Assembly: GCF_022179805.1 (NCBI RefSeq)
Contig: NZ_BPUO01000007.1
Coordinates: 310,001-374,000, forward strand
Direction of reading: 5' to 3'
Origin: Cupriavidus pauculus
Lineage (GTDB): Bacteria > Pseudomonadota > Gammaproteobacteria > Burkholderiales > Burkholderiaceae
DNA length: 64,000 nt
Shown: positions 9,948 to 21,000 of the stretch, one piece after another
Layout of the letters: each line of letters opens with the position of its first letter
Numbering within the stretch: the stretch's first letter is position 1
The notes under the pieces: generated by a model
Told to the model about the DNA's origin: nothing
Databases searched by the model: none
Seen by the model: the letters and a program-made list of their open reading frames with translations, nothing else
Made by a program: the position numbers and the translations under genes

Positions 9948-12900
9948 CTACGCGATGTCGCGCAGGTCCAGCGTGAATGGGAACTCAAGGCTACGGCGTG
10001 CCGGTGGCGCCACCGCGCGTCCCGGCGTATGCCCGATCGAAAAGAAGCGCGCCAGACGCCGGCTTTCGGCCTCGTACGCGTTGACCGGGAATGTCTGGTA
10101 ATTACGGCCGCCAGGGTGCGAAACATGATACTGGCAGCCCCCGAGGCTGCGGTCCATCCACGTATCCACCACGTCGAACGTCAGCGGCGCGTGCGACGGA
10201 ATGGTGGGATGCAGCGACGACGGCGGCGCCCAGGCGCGATAGCGCACGCCCGCCACGAACTCGCTGGCGCGACCCGTGGGCTGCATCGGCAGCGTCTGGC
10301 CGTTGACCGTGACCACGTGCCGGTTGTCGGTCATGCCCAGTACGCACACCTCGATCCGTTCCACCGACGAATCGACGTAGCGCACGGTGCCGCCAGCCGC
10401 GCCCTCCTCGCCCATCACGTGCCACGGCTCCAGCGCGGTGCGCAGCGTCAGCGACAGCCCGGCCACGTCTACCTCGCCCACGCGCGGGAAGCGGAACTCG
10501 AAATGCGGCGCGAACCAGCTCGACTCGAACACAAAGCCGGCCGCGCGCATTTCCGCCAGCACATCGTCGAAATCCATGCGCACGAAGGTGCCCAGCATGA
10601 AGCGGTCGTGCAGCGCCGTGCCCCAACGCGTCAGCCTGGCCGTGTACGGCGTGCGCCAGAAGCGTGCCACCATCGCGCGCAGCAGCAGTTGCTGCACCAG
10701 GCTCATGCGCGCGTGCGGCGGCATCTCGAACGCGCGCAGCTCCAGCAGGCCCAGCCGGCCGGTGGCGCCATCGGGCGAATACAGCTTGTCGATACAGAAT
10801 TCCGACCGGTGCGTGTTGCCGGTCACGTCGATCAGCAGGTTGCGCAGGATCCGGTCAATCAGCCACGGCGCCACATGGCCGTTGCCCAGCACCTCGCACA
10901 TGCCGAGCTGGCGGCGCAGTTCGTCGAACGCGATCTCCAGTTCGTAGACCTGGTCATTGCGCGCCTCGTCCACGCGCGGCGCCTGGCTGGTGGGGCCGAT
11001 AAACAGCCCCGAGAACAGGTACGACAGCGACGGATGGTTGAGCCAGTACGCGATCAGGCTGGCCAGCACATCGGGCCGCCGCAGGAACGGGCTGTCCGCC
11101 GGAGTGGCGCCGCCCAGCACGAAGTGGTTACCGCCGCCGGTGCCGGTATGCCGGCCGTCGAGCATGAACTTCTCGGTCGACAGGTGCGTCTCGTGCGCGG
11201 CCTGGTACAGGAACTCGGTGTGGTCGACCAGTTCGGCCCAGTTGGCGGCCGGGTGGATGTTGACCTCGATCACGCCGGGGTCGGGCGTCACCTGCAGCAG
11301 CTTGAGCCGGGGGTCGCGCGGCGGCGGGTAGCCTTCGAGCACGATCCGCATTCCCAGGTCGGCGGCGGTAGCCTCCACCTCGGCCACCAGGGCCAGGTAA
11401 TCCTCCAGCAGCGGCAGCGGCGGCATGAAGACGTAGAGGATGCCGCGCCGGTCTTCCGCGGCCTTCAGTTCCGCGGCGGGGCCGGCCGCGCGGCTCGGGT
11501 GGCGCACCTCCACGCAGATCGCGGTGCGCAGCGTGTCCTTGGACGATTCGCCGCGTGCCGGCACGGTGGCCCGCGTGGTGTCCGACAGCGTGCCCGCCGC
11601 GCCGCCGGGCCGCGCTATCCCGCGCGCCTCGGCGCGGCGCGCGGCCATCGACGCCGGGCTGTACGTGCCGTTCGGCGACTGCGCGCGCAATGGCGGTGCA
11701 GCCGGCAGCGCCGCGCGCGGCGCGAACGGGTCCTGGTCAAATTGCCACGGGTAGTCAGCCTTCGACGCCCACGGCAGCGAATCGAGCGGCAGCCGGTAGC
11801 CCATCGGCGAGTCGCCGGGCAGCAGGTACATGCGCTCGTCGCGCAGGAACCATGGGCTGGTGATCCAGCCGCCCGGGTTGTCGTCCCGGTCGTCGCGCGC
11901 CAGCGGCAGCACGTAGCCGGTCACGCTCGACAACCCCGCATCGAACACGCGCCGCAGCCGCGCGCGCTCCATTTCGTCGTCGAGCTTGGTTTCGTACGGA
12001 TCGACGTTCGCCGGCAGCTTGCGCTCGCGCCACAGGTAGTACCAGACGTCCTCGTAGCCGGCCTGGATGCAGCTCGTGTCCAGGCCCAGGCGCCGCGACA
12101 GGGTGTCGAGAAAGCGCTGCGCATCTGCCGAGGTGTAGTCGTCCGGCGCGCGCTCGTCGGCGAACAGCGACGGGTCGCGCCAGCACGGCTGCCCGTCGGC
12201 GCGCCAGCAGATCGATAGCGCCCAGCGCGGCAGTTGCTCGCCCGGGTACCACTTGCCCTGGCCGAAATGCAGGAAGCCGCCCGCGCCGTAGCGATCCCGG
12301 AGCTTGTGCACCAGTTCGGTGGCCAGTCCGCGCTTGGTGGGGCCTAGCGCGTCGGTGTTCCACTCGGCGCCGTCGCGGTCGCGCGCCGACACAAAGGTGG
12401 GCTCGCCGCCCATCGTCAGCCGCACGTCCTGCGTCTGAAGTTGGCGGTCGACGGCCAGCCCGGCGGCGTCGATGGCCGTCCATTGCGCCTCGGTATAGGG
12501 CTTGGTCACGCGCGGCGACTCATAGATGCGCGTGATCGACATATGGTGCTCGAACGTCACCTCGCATTCATCCACCGCGCCGCTGACCGGCGCGGCGCTG
12601 CTGGGCTCGGGCGTGCAGGCCAGCGGGATATGGCCCTCTCCCGCCAGCAGGCCCGAAGTGGGGTCCAGCCCGATCCAGCCGGCGCCGGGCAGGTAGACCT
12701 CGCACCAAGCGTGCAGGTCGGTGAAATCGGCCTCGGCACCCACAGGGCCGTCCACGGCCTTCACGTCGGGCGTGAGCTGCAGCAGGTAGCCGGACACGAA
12801 GCGTGCCGCCAGCCCCAGGTGCCGCAGGGTCTGCACCAGCAGCCAGCCGGTGTCGCGGCAAGACCCGGACCCGTTCTCCAGCGTGGTCTCGGGCGACTGC

Positions 12901-13397
12901 ACGCCCGGCTCCATGCGGATCAGGTAGCGGATGTCGCCCTGCAGGCGCTGGTTCAACGCCACCAGGAAATCGAGCGTGGCGCGCGGAGTGCGGTCGATGC
13001 TCTCGACGAACGCCGCAAAGCGCGGCGTCAGCGGGTCGCGCGCAAGATAAGGCGCCAGGTCGTGCGCCAGGCCGGGCGCGTAGGTGAACGGGATCTTCTC
13101 GGCTGACGGCTCCAGGAAGAAATCGAACGGGTTGTAGACCGCCATTTCGGCGATCAGGTCTACCGTGACCCGGAATTCCGTGGTCTTCTCGGGAATTACC
13201 AGCCGGGCGAGGTAGTTCGAGAATGGGTCCTGCTGCCAGTTGACGAAATGCTGCACCGGTTCGATGCGCAGCGAATAGGACAGGATCGGCGTGCGGCAAT
13301 GCGGTGCCGGACGCAGACGCACAACCTGCGGTGACAACTGCACCGGACGGTCATAGCGGTAGTGTGTGACATGACTCAGCGCGACGTGCGTGACCAC
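9948..13397 (-). CDS. Large transglutaminase-DUF2126 protein
   Basis: A 1149-residue protein. The N-terminal third is a bacterial transglutaminase (beta domain about 1-110; core with Cys180 in GSGSCRDTG, His228 in TDLHAWCEV and Asp244 in GLDPTSG). The rest is the long DUF2126 region (about 320-1149), with LTMGGEPTFVS, FGQGKWYPGEQLPRWAL, KLLQVTPDPGVIEVNIHP and HTGTGGGNHFVLGG. A poorly conserved Pro/Ala/Ser-rich insert lies near residues 570-640. The glycine-rich and acidic motifs in DUF2126 resemble those of an ATP-dependent ligase, but that is inference. It is the first gene of the three-gene cluster, 29 bp ahead of the ATP-grasp/alpha-E gene, so the cluster is probably one operon. Confidence 0.92.
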   Translation of the reverse strand: MVTHVALSHVTHYRYDRPVQLSPQVVRLRPAPHCRTPILSYSLRIEPVQHFVNWQQDPFSNYLARLVIPEKTTEFRVTVDLIAEMAVYNPFDFFLEPSAEKIPFTYAPGLAHDLAPYLARDPLTPRFAAFVESIDRTPRATLDFLVALNQRLQGDIRYLIRMEPGVQSPETTLENGSGSCRDTGWLLVQTLRHLGLAARFVSGYLLQLTPDVKAVDGPVGAEADFTDLHAWCEVYLPGAGWIGLDPTSGLLAGEGHIPLACTPEPSSAAPVSGAVDECEVTFEHHMSITRIYESPRVTKPYTEAQWTAIDAAGLAVDRQLQTQDVRLTMGGEPTFVSARDRDGAEWNTDALGPTKRGLATELVHKLRDRYGAGGFLHFGQGKWYPGEQLPRWALSICWRADGQPCWRDPSLFADERAPDDYTSADAQRFLDTLSRRLGLDTSCIQAGYEDVWYYLWRERKLPANVDPYETKLDDEMERARLRRVFDAGLSSVTGYVLPLARDDRDDNPGGWITSPWFLRDERMYLLPGDSPMGYRLPLDSLPWASKADYPWQFDQDPFAPRAALPAAPPLRAQSPNGTYSPASMAARRAEARGIARPGGAAGTLSDTTRATVPARGESSKDTLRTAICVEVRHPSRAAGPAAELKAAEDRRGILYVFMPPLPLLEDYLALVAEVEATAADLGMRIVLEGYPPPRDPRLKLLQVTPDPGVIEVNIHPAANWAELVDHTEFLYQAAHETHLSTEKFMLDGRHTGTGGGNHFVLGGATPADSPFLRRPDVLASLIAYWLNHPSLSYLFSGLFIGPTSQAPRVDEARNDQVYELEIAFDELRRQLGMCEVLGNGHVAPWLIDRILRNLLIDVTGNTHRSEFCIDKLYSPDGATGRLGLLELRAFEMPPHARMSLVQQLLLRAMVARFWRTPYTARLTRWGTALHDRFMLGTFVRMDFDDVLAEMRAAGFVFESSWFAPHFEFRFPRVGEVDVAGLSLTLRTALEPWHVMGEEGAAGGTVRYVDSSVERIEVCVLGMTDNRHVVTVNGQTLPMQPTGRASEFVAGVRYRAWAPPSSLHPTIPSHAPLTFDVVDTWMDRSLGGCQYHVSHPGGRNYQTFPVNAYEAESRRLARFFSIGHTPGRAVAPPARRSLEFPFTLDLRDIA

Positions 13398-13466
13398 TGG
13401 CGACCCCCGGGGTTGTGTGTAGCGACAGGCTTAGCAAGACTTGTACCGCCCACCGGCACGGCGCGC

Positions 13467-14162
13467 CTACATCTGGCTCTTGGCGCGCAGGCCTTCTTCC
13501 AGCAACGACCTCAGCTTGGCCAGCGCACCCGGGTCGCCATGCGCGGCCGCGCGGGCGTACCAGATCTTGGCCTGCTCGATGTCCTTGTCCACGATGCCCG
13601 GATAGCCGCGCTCGTAGTAGCTGCCGACGATGTACTGGGCGCCGCCGTCGCCGGCCGTGGCCGCCTTGGAATACCAGGTGAACGCTTGTCCGTAGTCGCG
13701 CGGCACGCCCCTACCGGTGAAGTAGTTGGTGCCCAGCGCCATCTGCGCCTGGGTATGGCCGCCCTGCGCCGCCCGCTCATACCAGCGGTTGGCCTCTTCC
13801 AGCGATTTCGGCACCAGCTCGCCGCGCTCGTACAAGTCGCCTAATGTGTACTGCGCATGTGTCATCTGGTTGTCGGCGGCGCGGCGTAGCCACACCAGCG
13901 CCTCCTGCGGCTTGGCCGGGGTGCCCTCGCCGCGCAGCAGCATCATCGCGTAGTTGAACTGGGCCAGCCGGTTGCCCTTCTGGGCCGCCTCGGCGAATCC
14001 CTTGAATGCCACGTCGAAATGGCCGGCCTCGTAGGCAGTGACGGCATCGCGGGTCTGCGCTTGTGCTGGGGCCGGCGGCTCGGTGGCGGCATGGGCCGGC
14101 AGACCCAGTACAAGCGCCGCGGCAAGCAGGGCCCGGCAAATGGTGGCGGCTACGGGGGGCAT
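13467..14162 (-). CDS. Exported Sel1-repeat (TPR-like) protein
   Basis: A 231-residue protein starting at the ATG at 14162, which gives a clear signal peptide (hydrophobic ICRALLAAALVLGLPAHA, cleavage after about residue 25). The mature part has four or five Sel1-like repeats of about 36 residues, recognisable by AQFNYAMMLLRGEG, AQYTLGDLYERG, AQMALGTNYFTGRG and AQYIVGSYYERG, each followed by an AxxWYxxAA helix. Such solenoids mediate protein-protein contacts in the periplasm or envelope. It is 69 bp upstream of the DUF2126 transglutaminase gene on the same strand and could be co-transcribed. An upstream ATG at 14204 adds 14 residues and gives a worse signal peptide. Confidence 0.85.
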   Translation of the reverse strand: MPPVAATICRALLAAALVLGLPAHAATEPPAPAQAQTRDAVTAYEAGHFDVAFKGFAEAAQKGNRLAQFNYAMMLLRGEGTPAKPQEALVWLRRAADNQMTHAQYTLGDLYERGELVPKSLEEANRWYERAAQGGHTQAQMALGTNYFTGRGVPRDYGQAFTWYSKAATAGDGGAQYIVGSYYERGYPGIVDKDIEQAKIWYARAAAHGDPGALAKLRSLLEEGLRAKSQM

Positions 14163-14238
14163 GGCGGACTCCGGGAATCCTGCGTGACGCGACGGTGACT
14201 GCATTCAGTGTAGTGGCCGGGTCGAGGGTTCCGCCATG

Positions 14239-14520
14239 CATGCGAGAAAGATTATTTCATCGAAATAACTTACTTATATTCTTCCAAAGAATAAATTGCA
14301 TCTCGCCCGGCGCTAATCCGCAGACCGATAGCCCACGTCGACCTCCGTCAGCTTCAGCGTGATGGCCGGCCAACCGTTCATTCATGCACACCAGAAAAAT
14401 TACTTCACCTTTATTGGCTACATATATTCTTTCTGAGAATAGTCGCTATCTCGCCCGGTCTTATCCCGCGAACCGGTAGCCCACACCCACCTCGGTCAGC
14501 AGGTGCACCGGCTGCGCCGG
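14239..14520. repeat. Diverged tandem duplication covering the kdpE 3' end
   Basis: Copy A (about 14239-14371) and copy B (about 14384-14520) align along their length at an offset of 145-148 bp. Shared landmarks are CATGC, an AT-rich part with a TATATTCTT-like core and a short ATTCT...AGAAT inverted repeat, ATCTCGCCCGG, a stop codon, and AGCCCAC...ACCT. Copy B contains the true end of kdpE; copy A contains a decayed version of the same end. This explains the AT-rich patch between kdpE and the Sel1 gene. Confidence 0.8.
14313..14381 (-). pseudogene. Remnant of a kdpE-like C-terminus
   Basis: Read on the minus strand this encodes LKLTEVDVGYRSAD and a TAG stop, clearly related to the kdpE end HLLTEVGVGYRFAG. 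The DNA-binding wing and stop align with kdpE, but the similarity fades within about 20 codons upstream and there is no receiver domain. An ATG at 14381 would allow a 22-residue peptide, but nothing suggests that it is translated. Most likely it is a leftover of a local duplication or of replacement of the end of the operon. Confidence 0.7.
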
Positions 14521-15156
14521 GTCGGCTTCGAGCTTGTGCCGCAGATGCCCCATATAGACGCGCAGGTAGTGGCTGCTTTCCGAGTGGGACGGCCCCCACA
14601 CCTCGCGCAGCAGTTCGCGGTGGGTCATGACCTTGCCCCGGTGCGCAATCAGCACCGCCAGCAGCCGGTATTCGATGGGCGTCAGATGCACCTGGGCCTC
14701 CCCGCGCAGGACCAGACGGTTGGCCAAGTCCACGCGCACGTCGCCGAATGTGATTTGCGGCGTGCCCTGCGGGTTGGCCTTGGCGTGGCGGCGCAGCAGC
14801 ACGCGTACGCGCGCCACCAGTTCGCCCACGCCGAACGGCTTGGTCAGGTAGTCGTCGGCACCGGCATCAAGCGCGGCGATCTTGTCGGCCTCGTCGGTGC
14901 GCGCCGACAGCACCAGCACGGGCACCTCGGTCCAGGTGCGCATCTCGCGGATCAGCGTCATGCCGTCGCCGTCGGGCAGCCCCAGGTCAAGGATCACGAT
15001 GTCGGGCTGGCGCGTGCCGGCGTCGATCAGGCCGCGCTTGAGCGTGTCGGCCTCGTGCACGGTGCAGCCCTCGGACTGCAGCGATTCGCGCACGAAGCGG
15101 CGGATATGGGGTTCGTCCTCGACCAGCAGCACGGTCGGCGAGTAATCGAATGGCAT
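14461..15156 (-). CDS. kdpE: KDP operon response regulator KdpE
   Basis: OmpR/PhoB-type regulator that activates kdpFABC under potassium limitation or salt stress. The 231-residue product has a receiver (acidic pair Glu13/Asp14 in LLVEDEPH, phospho-acceptor Asp57 in VILDLGLPDGDG, the conserved Lys in LTKPFG) and a C-terminal winged helix (TPIEYRLLAVLIAHRGKV...VGVGYRFAG). The ATG at 15156 is preferred because it starts just before the receiver and lies one base after the kdpD stop. It is the last gene of the kdp operon. Confidence 0.96.
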   Translation of the reverse strand: MPFDYSPTVLLVEDEPHIRRFVRESLQSEGCTVHEADTLKRGLIDAGTRQPDIVILDLGLPDGDGMTLIREMRTWTEVPVLVLSARTDEADKIAALDAGADDYLTKPFGVGELVARVRVLLRRHAKANPQGTPQITFGDVRVDLANRLVLRGEAQVHLTPIEYRLLAVLIAHRGKVMTHRELLREVWGPSHSESSHYLRVYMGHLRHKLEADPAQPVHLLTEVGVGYRFAG

Positions 15157-15157
15157 C

Positions 15158-18007
15158 TCAGTGCGTATCAGGTATGTGGACGTCGACCGGTTCGGGCTCG
15201 ATGACGGGGGGATTGCCGCGCGGCAGCGCCAGCGTGAAGCGTGCGCCGGGGTGCGCCGCTTCCACCCAGATGCAGCCGCCATGGGCCTGCATGATGGCGT
15301 CGCAGACGGCCAGCCCCAGGCCCACGCCCGCGGTGGCCGATTCGCGCTGGCCGCGCGTGAATTTCTCGAATATCTGGCGCTCCTGGCCCACCGGCACGCC
15401 AGGGCCTTCGTCCTCGACGATCAGGCGCACCTCGTCGTCCAGCAACTGGCCCCGCATGCGCACTACAGTGCCCGGCGCCGTGTACTTGGCGGCGTTTTCC
15501 AGCAGGTTGCACAGCACGCGTTCCATCAGCACGCCGTCGCATTCCACCAGCGGCAGCGCAGACAGGTCCAGCACCTGCAAGCGGTGGCCGCGCAGCGCCT
15601 CGCGCATCGACGCCAGTGCCGCGCCCGCCAGCTCCTCGAGCGACTGCCAGCCGCGCTGCAGCACCACATCGCGCTGCTGCAGGCGGGCCATGTCCAGCAG
15701 GTTCACCACCATCGTGCGCATGCGCTGGGCCTGTCCGCTCATGGCGTCGACGGTCTCGGCCACGTCGCGCGCCAGCGGCGGCTCGGCGCGCTGCAGCGTC
15801 TCGGCCATGCCGATCAGCCCGGTCAGCGGCGTGCGCAGGTCGTGCGACACCGCCGCCAGCAGCGAGCTGCGCAACCGTTCGGATTCGATCGACACCAGCG
15901 CGCGCTGCGCCACTTCCACGTAGTGCAGCCGTTCGATGCCAATGGCAATCAGCGTGGCGAATACATCGGCCTGGCGCCGCAGTTCGGGCTCGGCCAGCGC
16001 GTGCCAGGCGCGCGGCTCCACGGCCAGCACGCCGCGCGTCTGCATCGGCGCCTTGAGCGGCAGGTACAGCACGGTGCTGCCCGGCAGCGTATGCGTACCG
16101 GTGCCGGCCGGCTGGCCGTGATCGAACACCCATTGCGCCAGCACTGTGTCGATGGCCTCGCCCTTGTCCGTGCGCGCGCCGCGCTCGGCGGCGTCGCTGC
16201 CGCCGCTGGCCATCGACATCAGCCGGCCCTGGTCAGACACCAGGAAGAACGTGACATGGGCGTCGAACGCGGCGCGCATGAAGCGGCTGCCGATCTCCAC
16301 CACCTGCTCCGTCGTCAGCGCCGCCGACAGTTCGCGCGCCAGTTCGTAGAGCGTGCGTGCGTCGGTCTCGCGCCGCACGGCGACCTGTGCCTGTTCGCGC
16401 AGCCCGGCGGTAAGCTGGCCGATGACCAGCCCCACCGTCAGCATCACCAGGAACGTCAGCAGGTACTGCACATCACTGACCGCAAACGACATGCGCGGCG
16501 GCACGAAGAAGAAATCGAACGCCGCCACCGACAGCACCGATGCCAGCGCCGCCGGCCCCCGGCCATGGCGCAATGCCACGCCCACCACGGCCGCCAGAAA
16601 CAGCATGGCGATGTTGACCAGATCGAACCACGGGCGGGCCACCATCGACAGCGCCACGGCGCCCGCGCACCACACCATCGCGAACGCGTAGTCGCGCCGG
16701 CGCACGCGCGCCTGTTCGACGTCGGCGTGCGCATCGTCGGGATTCGCGTCGATGGCCACCGGCGCGCGCGGCCGCAGGTCGGCTCGCGTGGTATCGGCCG
16801 CCACGCGGATCACGTCGATCTCGGGGCAGCCGGCGGCCAACGCATCGGCAAACGTCTGCCGGCCGATCAACTGATTGCCGGCGCCCAGCACCGGCGACAG
16901 CGCGCGGGCCAGCCACATGCGCGCCTGGTCGATCAGCTTGCCCTCGGTGCGCCAGTCGGTGCGCGCGCGGCCCACCAGCACCTTGGTGAGGTTGTGGCGG
17001 CGCACGTAGCCCGACACGGCCTTGACCATGTCGTGCCCCGCTAGCGTCTCGGTGCGCGCGCCCAGTTCCTCCGCCAGTTGCATCGCGGCGCGCACCCGCA
17101 CGCGCACCGCGTCGGACAGCGGCATCAGCCGTGGCGTGGCGATGGTCACCACGTGCCAATCGCAATCGAGCTGGCTGGCCAGCCGGCGCGCGCTGCGCAC
17201 CACCTGCTCGGCATCGTCGCCGGTACCGATGCAGGCCAGCACCGCCTCGCGCGTACGCCACACCGGCTCGATGGCCTCGGCATGGCGGTATGCGCGCACG
17301 TCGTCGTCCACGCGGTCGGCGGTGCGGCGCAGCGCCAGTTCGCGCAGCGCGATCAGGTTGCCCTTGCGGAAGAAATTGCGCGCCGCGTGGCGCGCCTGAT
17401 CAGGCAGGTAGACCTTGCCCTCGCGCAGCCGGCGCAGCAGTTCGTCGGCCGGCAGGTCCACCAGCACCACTTCGTCGGCGCCATCGAACACGGCGTCGGG
17501 CACGGTCTCCCAGACGCGCACGCTCGTGATGCCGCCCACTGCCTGGTTCAGGCTGTCCAGGTGCTGCACGTTGACGGTGGTCCAGACGTCGATGCCCGCC
17601 GCCTGCAGTTCCTGGATGTCTTGCCAGCGTTTGGGATGGCGGCTGCCCGCCGCGTTGGAATGGGCCAGTTCGTCCACCAGCACCAGCGCCGGGCGCCGCA
17701 TCAGCGCGCCGTCGAGATCGAACTCATGCAGCACGCGATCCCGATACGGCACTTCGCGCAGCGGCAGGCGCTCCAGGCCATCGACCAGCGCCTCGGTTTC
17801 GGCCCGGCCGTGCGATTCGACCACGCCAATCACCACGTCGGCGCCCTGCTCGCGCAAGGCCCGCGCGGCTGCCAGCATCGCGAACGTCTTGCCGACGCCC
17901 GCCGATGCACCAAAGTAGACCCGCAGCTTGCCGCGCGCCGCACGTATGCCCTCCGCCTGCATGCGTTGCAACAGGGCGTCGGGGTCCGGGCGTGGGGCGT
18001 CAGTCAT
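15158..18007 (-). CDS. kdpD: Sensor histidine kinase KdpD
   Basis: Membrane sensor kinase for potassium limitation; phosphorylates KdpE. The 949-residue product has the N-terminal KdpD domain with Walker A GASAGVGKT (residues 33-41) and LVDELAHSNAAGSRH, then a UspA-like domain (about 250-375). Four closely spaced membrane helices (about 405-500), a GAF-like region and the kinase core follow. The core has phospho-acceptor His722 in SHDLRTPLTG, an N box (NLLENAAKYT) and G boxes (DEGPGVP, GVGLGLAV). I start at the ATG at 18007; upstream in-frame sequence is in the REP-like repeat region. A 126-bp gap containing that repeat separates it from kdpC. Confidence 0.97.
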   Translation of the reverse strand: MTDAPRPDPDALLQRMQAEGIRAARGKLRVYFGASAGVGKTFAMLAAARALREQGADVVIGVVESHGRAETEALVDGLERLPLREVPYRDRVLHEFDLDGALMRRPALVLVDELAHSNAAGSRHPKRWQDIQELQAAGIDVWTTVNVQHLDSLNQAVGGITSVRVWETVPDAVFDGADEVVLVDLPADELLRRLREGKVYLPDQARHAARNFFRKGNLIALRELALRRTADRVDDDVRAYRHAEAIEPVWRTREAVLACIGTGDDAEQVVRSARRLASQLDCDWHVVTIATPRLMPLSDAVRVRVRAAMQLAEELGARTETLAGHDMVKAVSGYVRRHNLTKVLVGRARTDWRTEGKLIDQARMWLARALSPVLGAGNQLIGRQTFADALAAGCPEIDVIRVAADTTRADLRPRAPVAIDANPDDAHADVEQARVRRRDYAFAMVWCAGAVALSMVARPWFDLVNIAMLFLAAVVGVALRHGRGPAALASVLSVAAFDFFFVPPRMSFAVSDVQYLLTFLVMLTVGLVIGQLTAGLREQAQVAVRRETDARTLYELARELSAALTTEQVVEIGSRFMRAAFDAHVTFFLVSDQGRLMSMASGGSDAAERGARTDKGEAIDTVLAQWVFDHGQPAGTGTHTLPGSTVLYLPLKAPMQTRGVLAVEPRAWHALAEPELRRQADVFATLIAIGIERLHYVEVAQRALVSIESERLRSSLLAAVSHDLRTPLTGLIGMAETLQRAEPPLARDVAETVDAMSGQAQRMRTMVVNLLDMARLQQRDVVLQRGWQSLEELAGAALASMREALRGHRLQVLDLSALPLVECDGVLMERVLCNLLENAAKYTAPGTVVRMRGQLLDDEVRLIVEDEGPGVPVGQERQIFEKFTRGQRESATAGVGLGLAVCDAIMQAHGGCIWVEAAHPGARFTLALPRGNPPVIEPEPVDVHIPDTH

Positions 18008-18069
18008 GGTGCGGGGATTTTGCCACGGGGTGGTGGCGATTGGTTGTGCCGGTCCTTTGCCATGGTTTG

Positions 18070-18111
18070 CTCCCCTCTCCCGCTTGCGGGAGAGGGGCGG
18101 GGGTGAGGGCC
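18070..18111. repeat. REP-like half repeat between kdpC and kdpD
   Basis: CTCCCCTCTCCCGC TTGC GGGAGAGGGG followed by CGGGGGTGAGGGCC matches the left module of the paired repeats at 6181 and 23255. The stem is a near-perfect palindrome of about 11 bp inside an otherwise tight operon. Confidence 0.88.
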
Positions 18112-18133
18112 AGCGCATCAACACCCACCACCG

Positions 18134-18745
18134 TTACTTCACCCCATCCAGCGCCAGATTCAGCTTCAGCACATTGACCCCCGGCTCACCGAGCACGCCC
18201 ACCATCGGTGCATCGGTGTTCGCGGCGATCAACGCTTCCACACGGTCCTGCGGAATGCCGCGCACGCGCGCCACACGCGCCGCCTGATACTTCGCCGCAG
18301 CCGGGCTGATCTGCGGATCGAGGCCGCTGGCCGAAGCGGTGACCAGGTCCACCGGCACCGGCGCATCGTTGCCGGGATCGGCCGCGCGCAACGCATCGAT
18401 GCGTGCCTTCGCGGCGTCAGTCAGCGCCGGGTTGGTCGGGCCCAGGTTCGAGCCCACCGATGCCGCGCCGTTGTACGGCATCGGCGCCGTAGCCGACAGT
18501 CGGCCCCAGAAGTACTTGGGGTCCGAGAACGGCTGGCCGATCAGTTCGGAGCCGACGGTCTTGCCGTCGTGCACGATCAGCGAGCCGGCGGCCTGGTGCG
18601 GAAACACGGCGCGGGCGATGCCGGTGACCACGCCCGGATACAGCAGGCCCGTGACGACAGACAGCGCGACGAACAGGATCAACGCGGGCCGCAGCATGCC
18701 AGGCTGTTGCGCGGGTTGGTTAAGGGTATTGGCTTGCGAAGACAT
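18134..18745 (-). CDS. kdpC: Potassium-transporting ATPase subunit KdpC
   Basis: Single-span accessory subunit of the high-affinity K+ pump KdpFABC. The 203-residue product has one N-terminal membrane helix (about 19-41, [20 protein letters not shown]) and the periplasmic KdpC motifs [50 protein letters not shown] and [10 protein letters not shown]. Length is usual. It starts 19 bp after kdpB. Confidence 0.97.
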   Translation of the reverse strand: MSSQANTLNQPAQQPGMLRPALILFVALSVVTGLLYPGVVTGIARAVFPHQAAGSLIVHDGKTVGSELIGQPFSDPKYFWGRLSATAPMPYNGAASVGSNLGPTNPALTDAAKARIDALRAADPGNDAPVPVDLVTASASGLDPQISPAAAKYQAARVARVRGIPQDRVEALIAANTDAPMVGVLGEPGVNVLKLNLALDGVK

Positions 18746-18764
18746 TGCAGTTCTCCCAGGGTAC

Positions 18765-20984
<2,220 letters not shown>

Positions 20985-21000
20985 ACGAATACTCCGCGTA

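Noticed and set aside
10029..12218. 729-codon open frame antisense to the DUF2126 gene
   Set aside because: Typical GC-driven shadow, rich in Arg, Gln and His; the minus-strand protein has clear transglutaminase and DUF2126 motifs.
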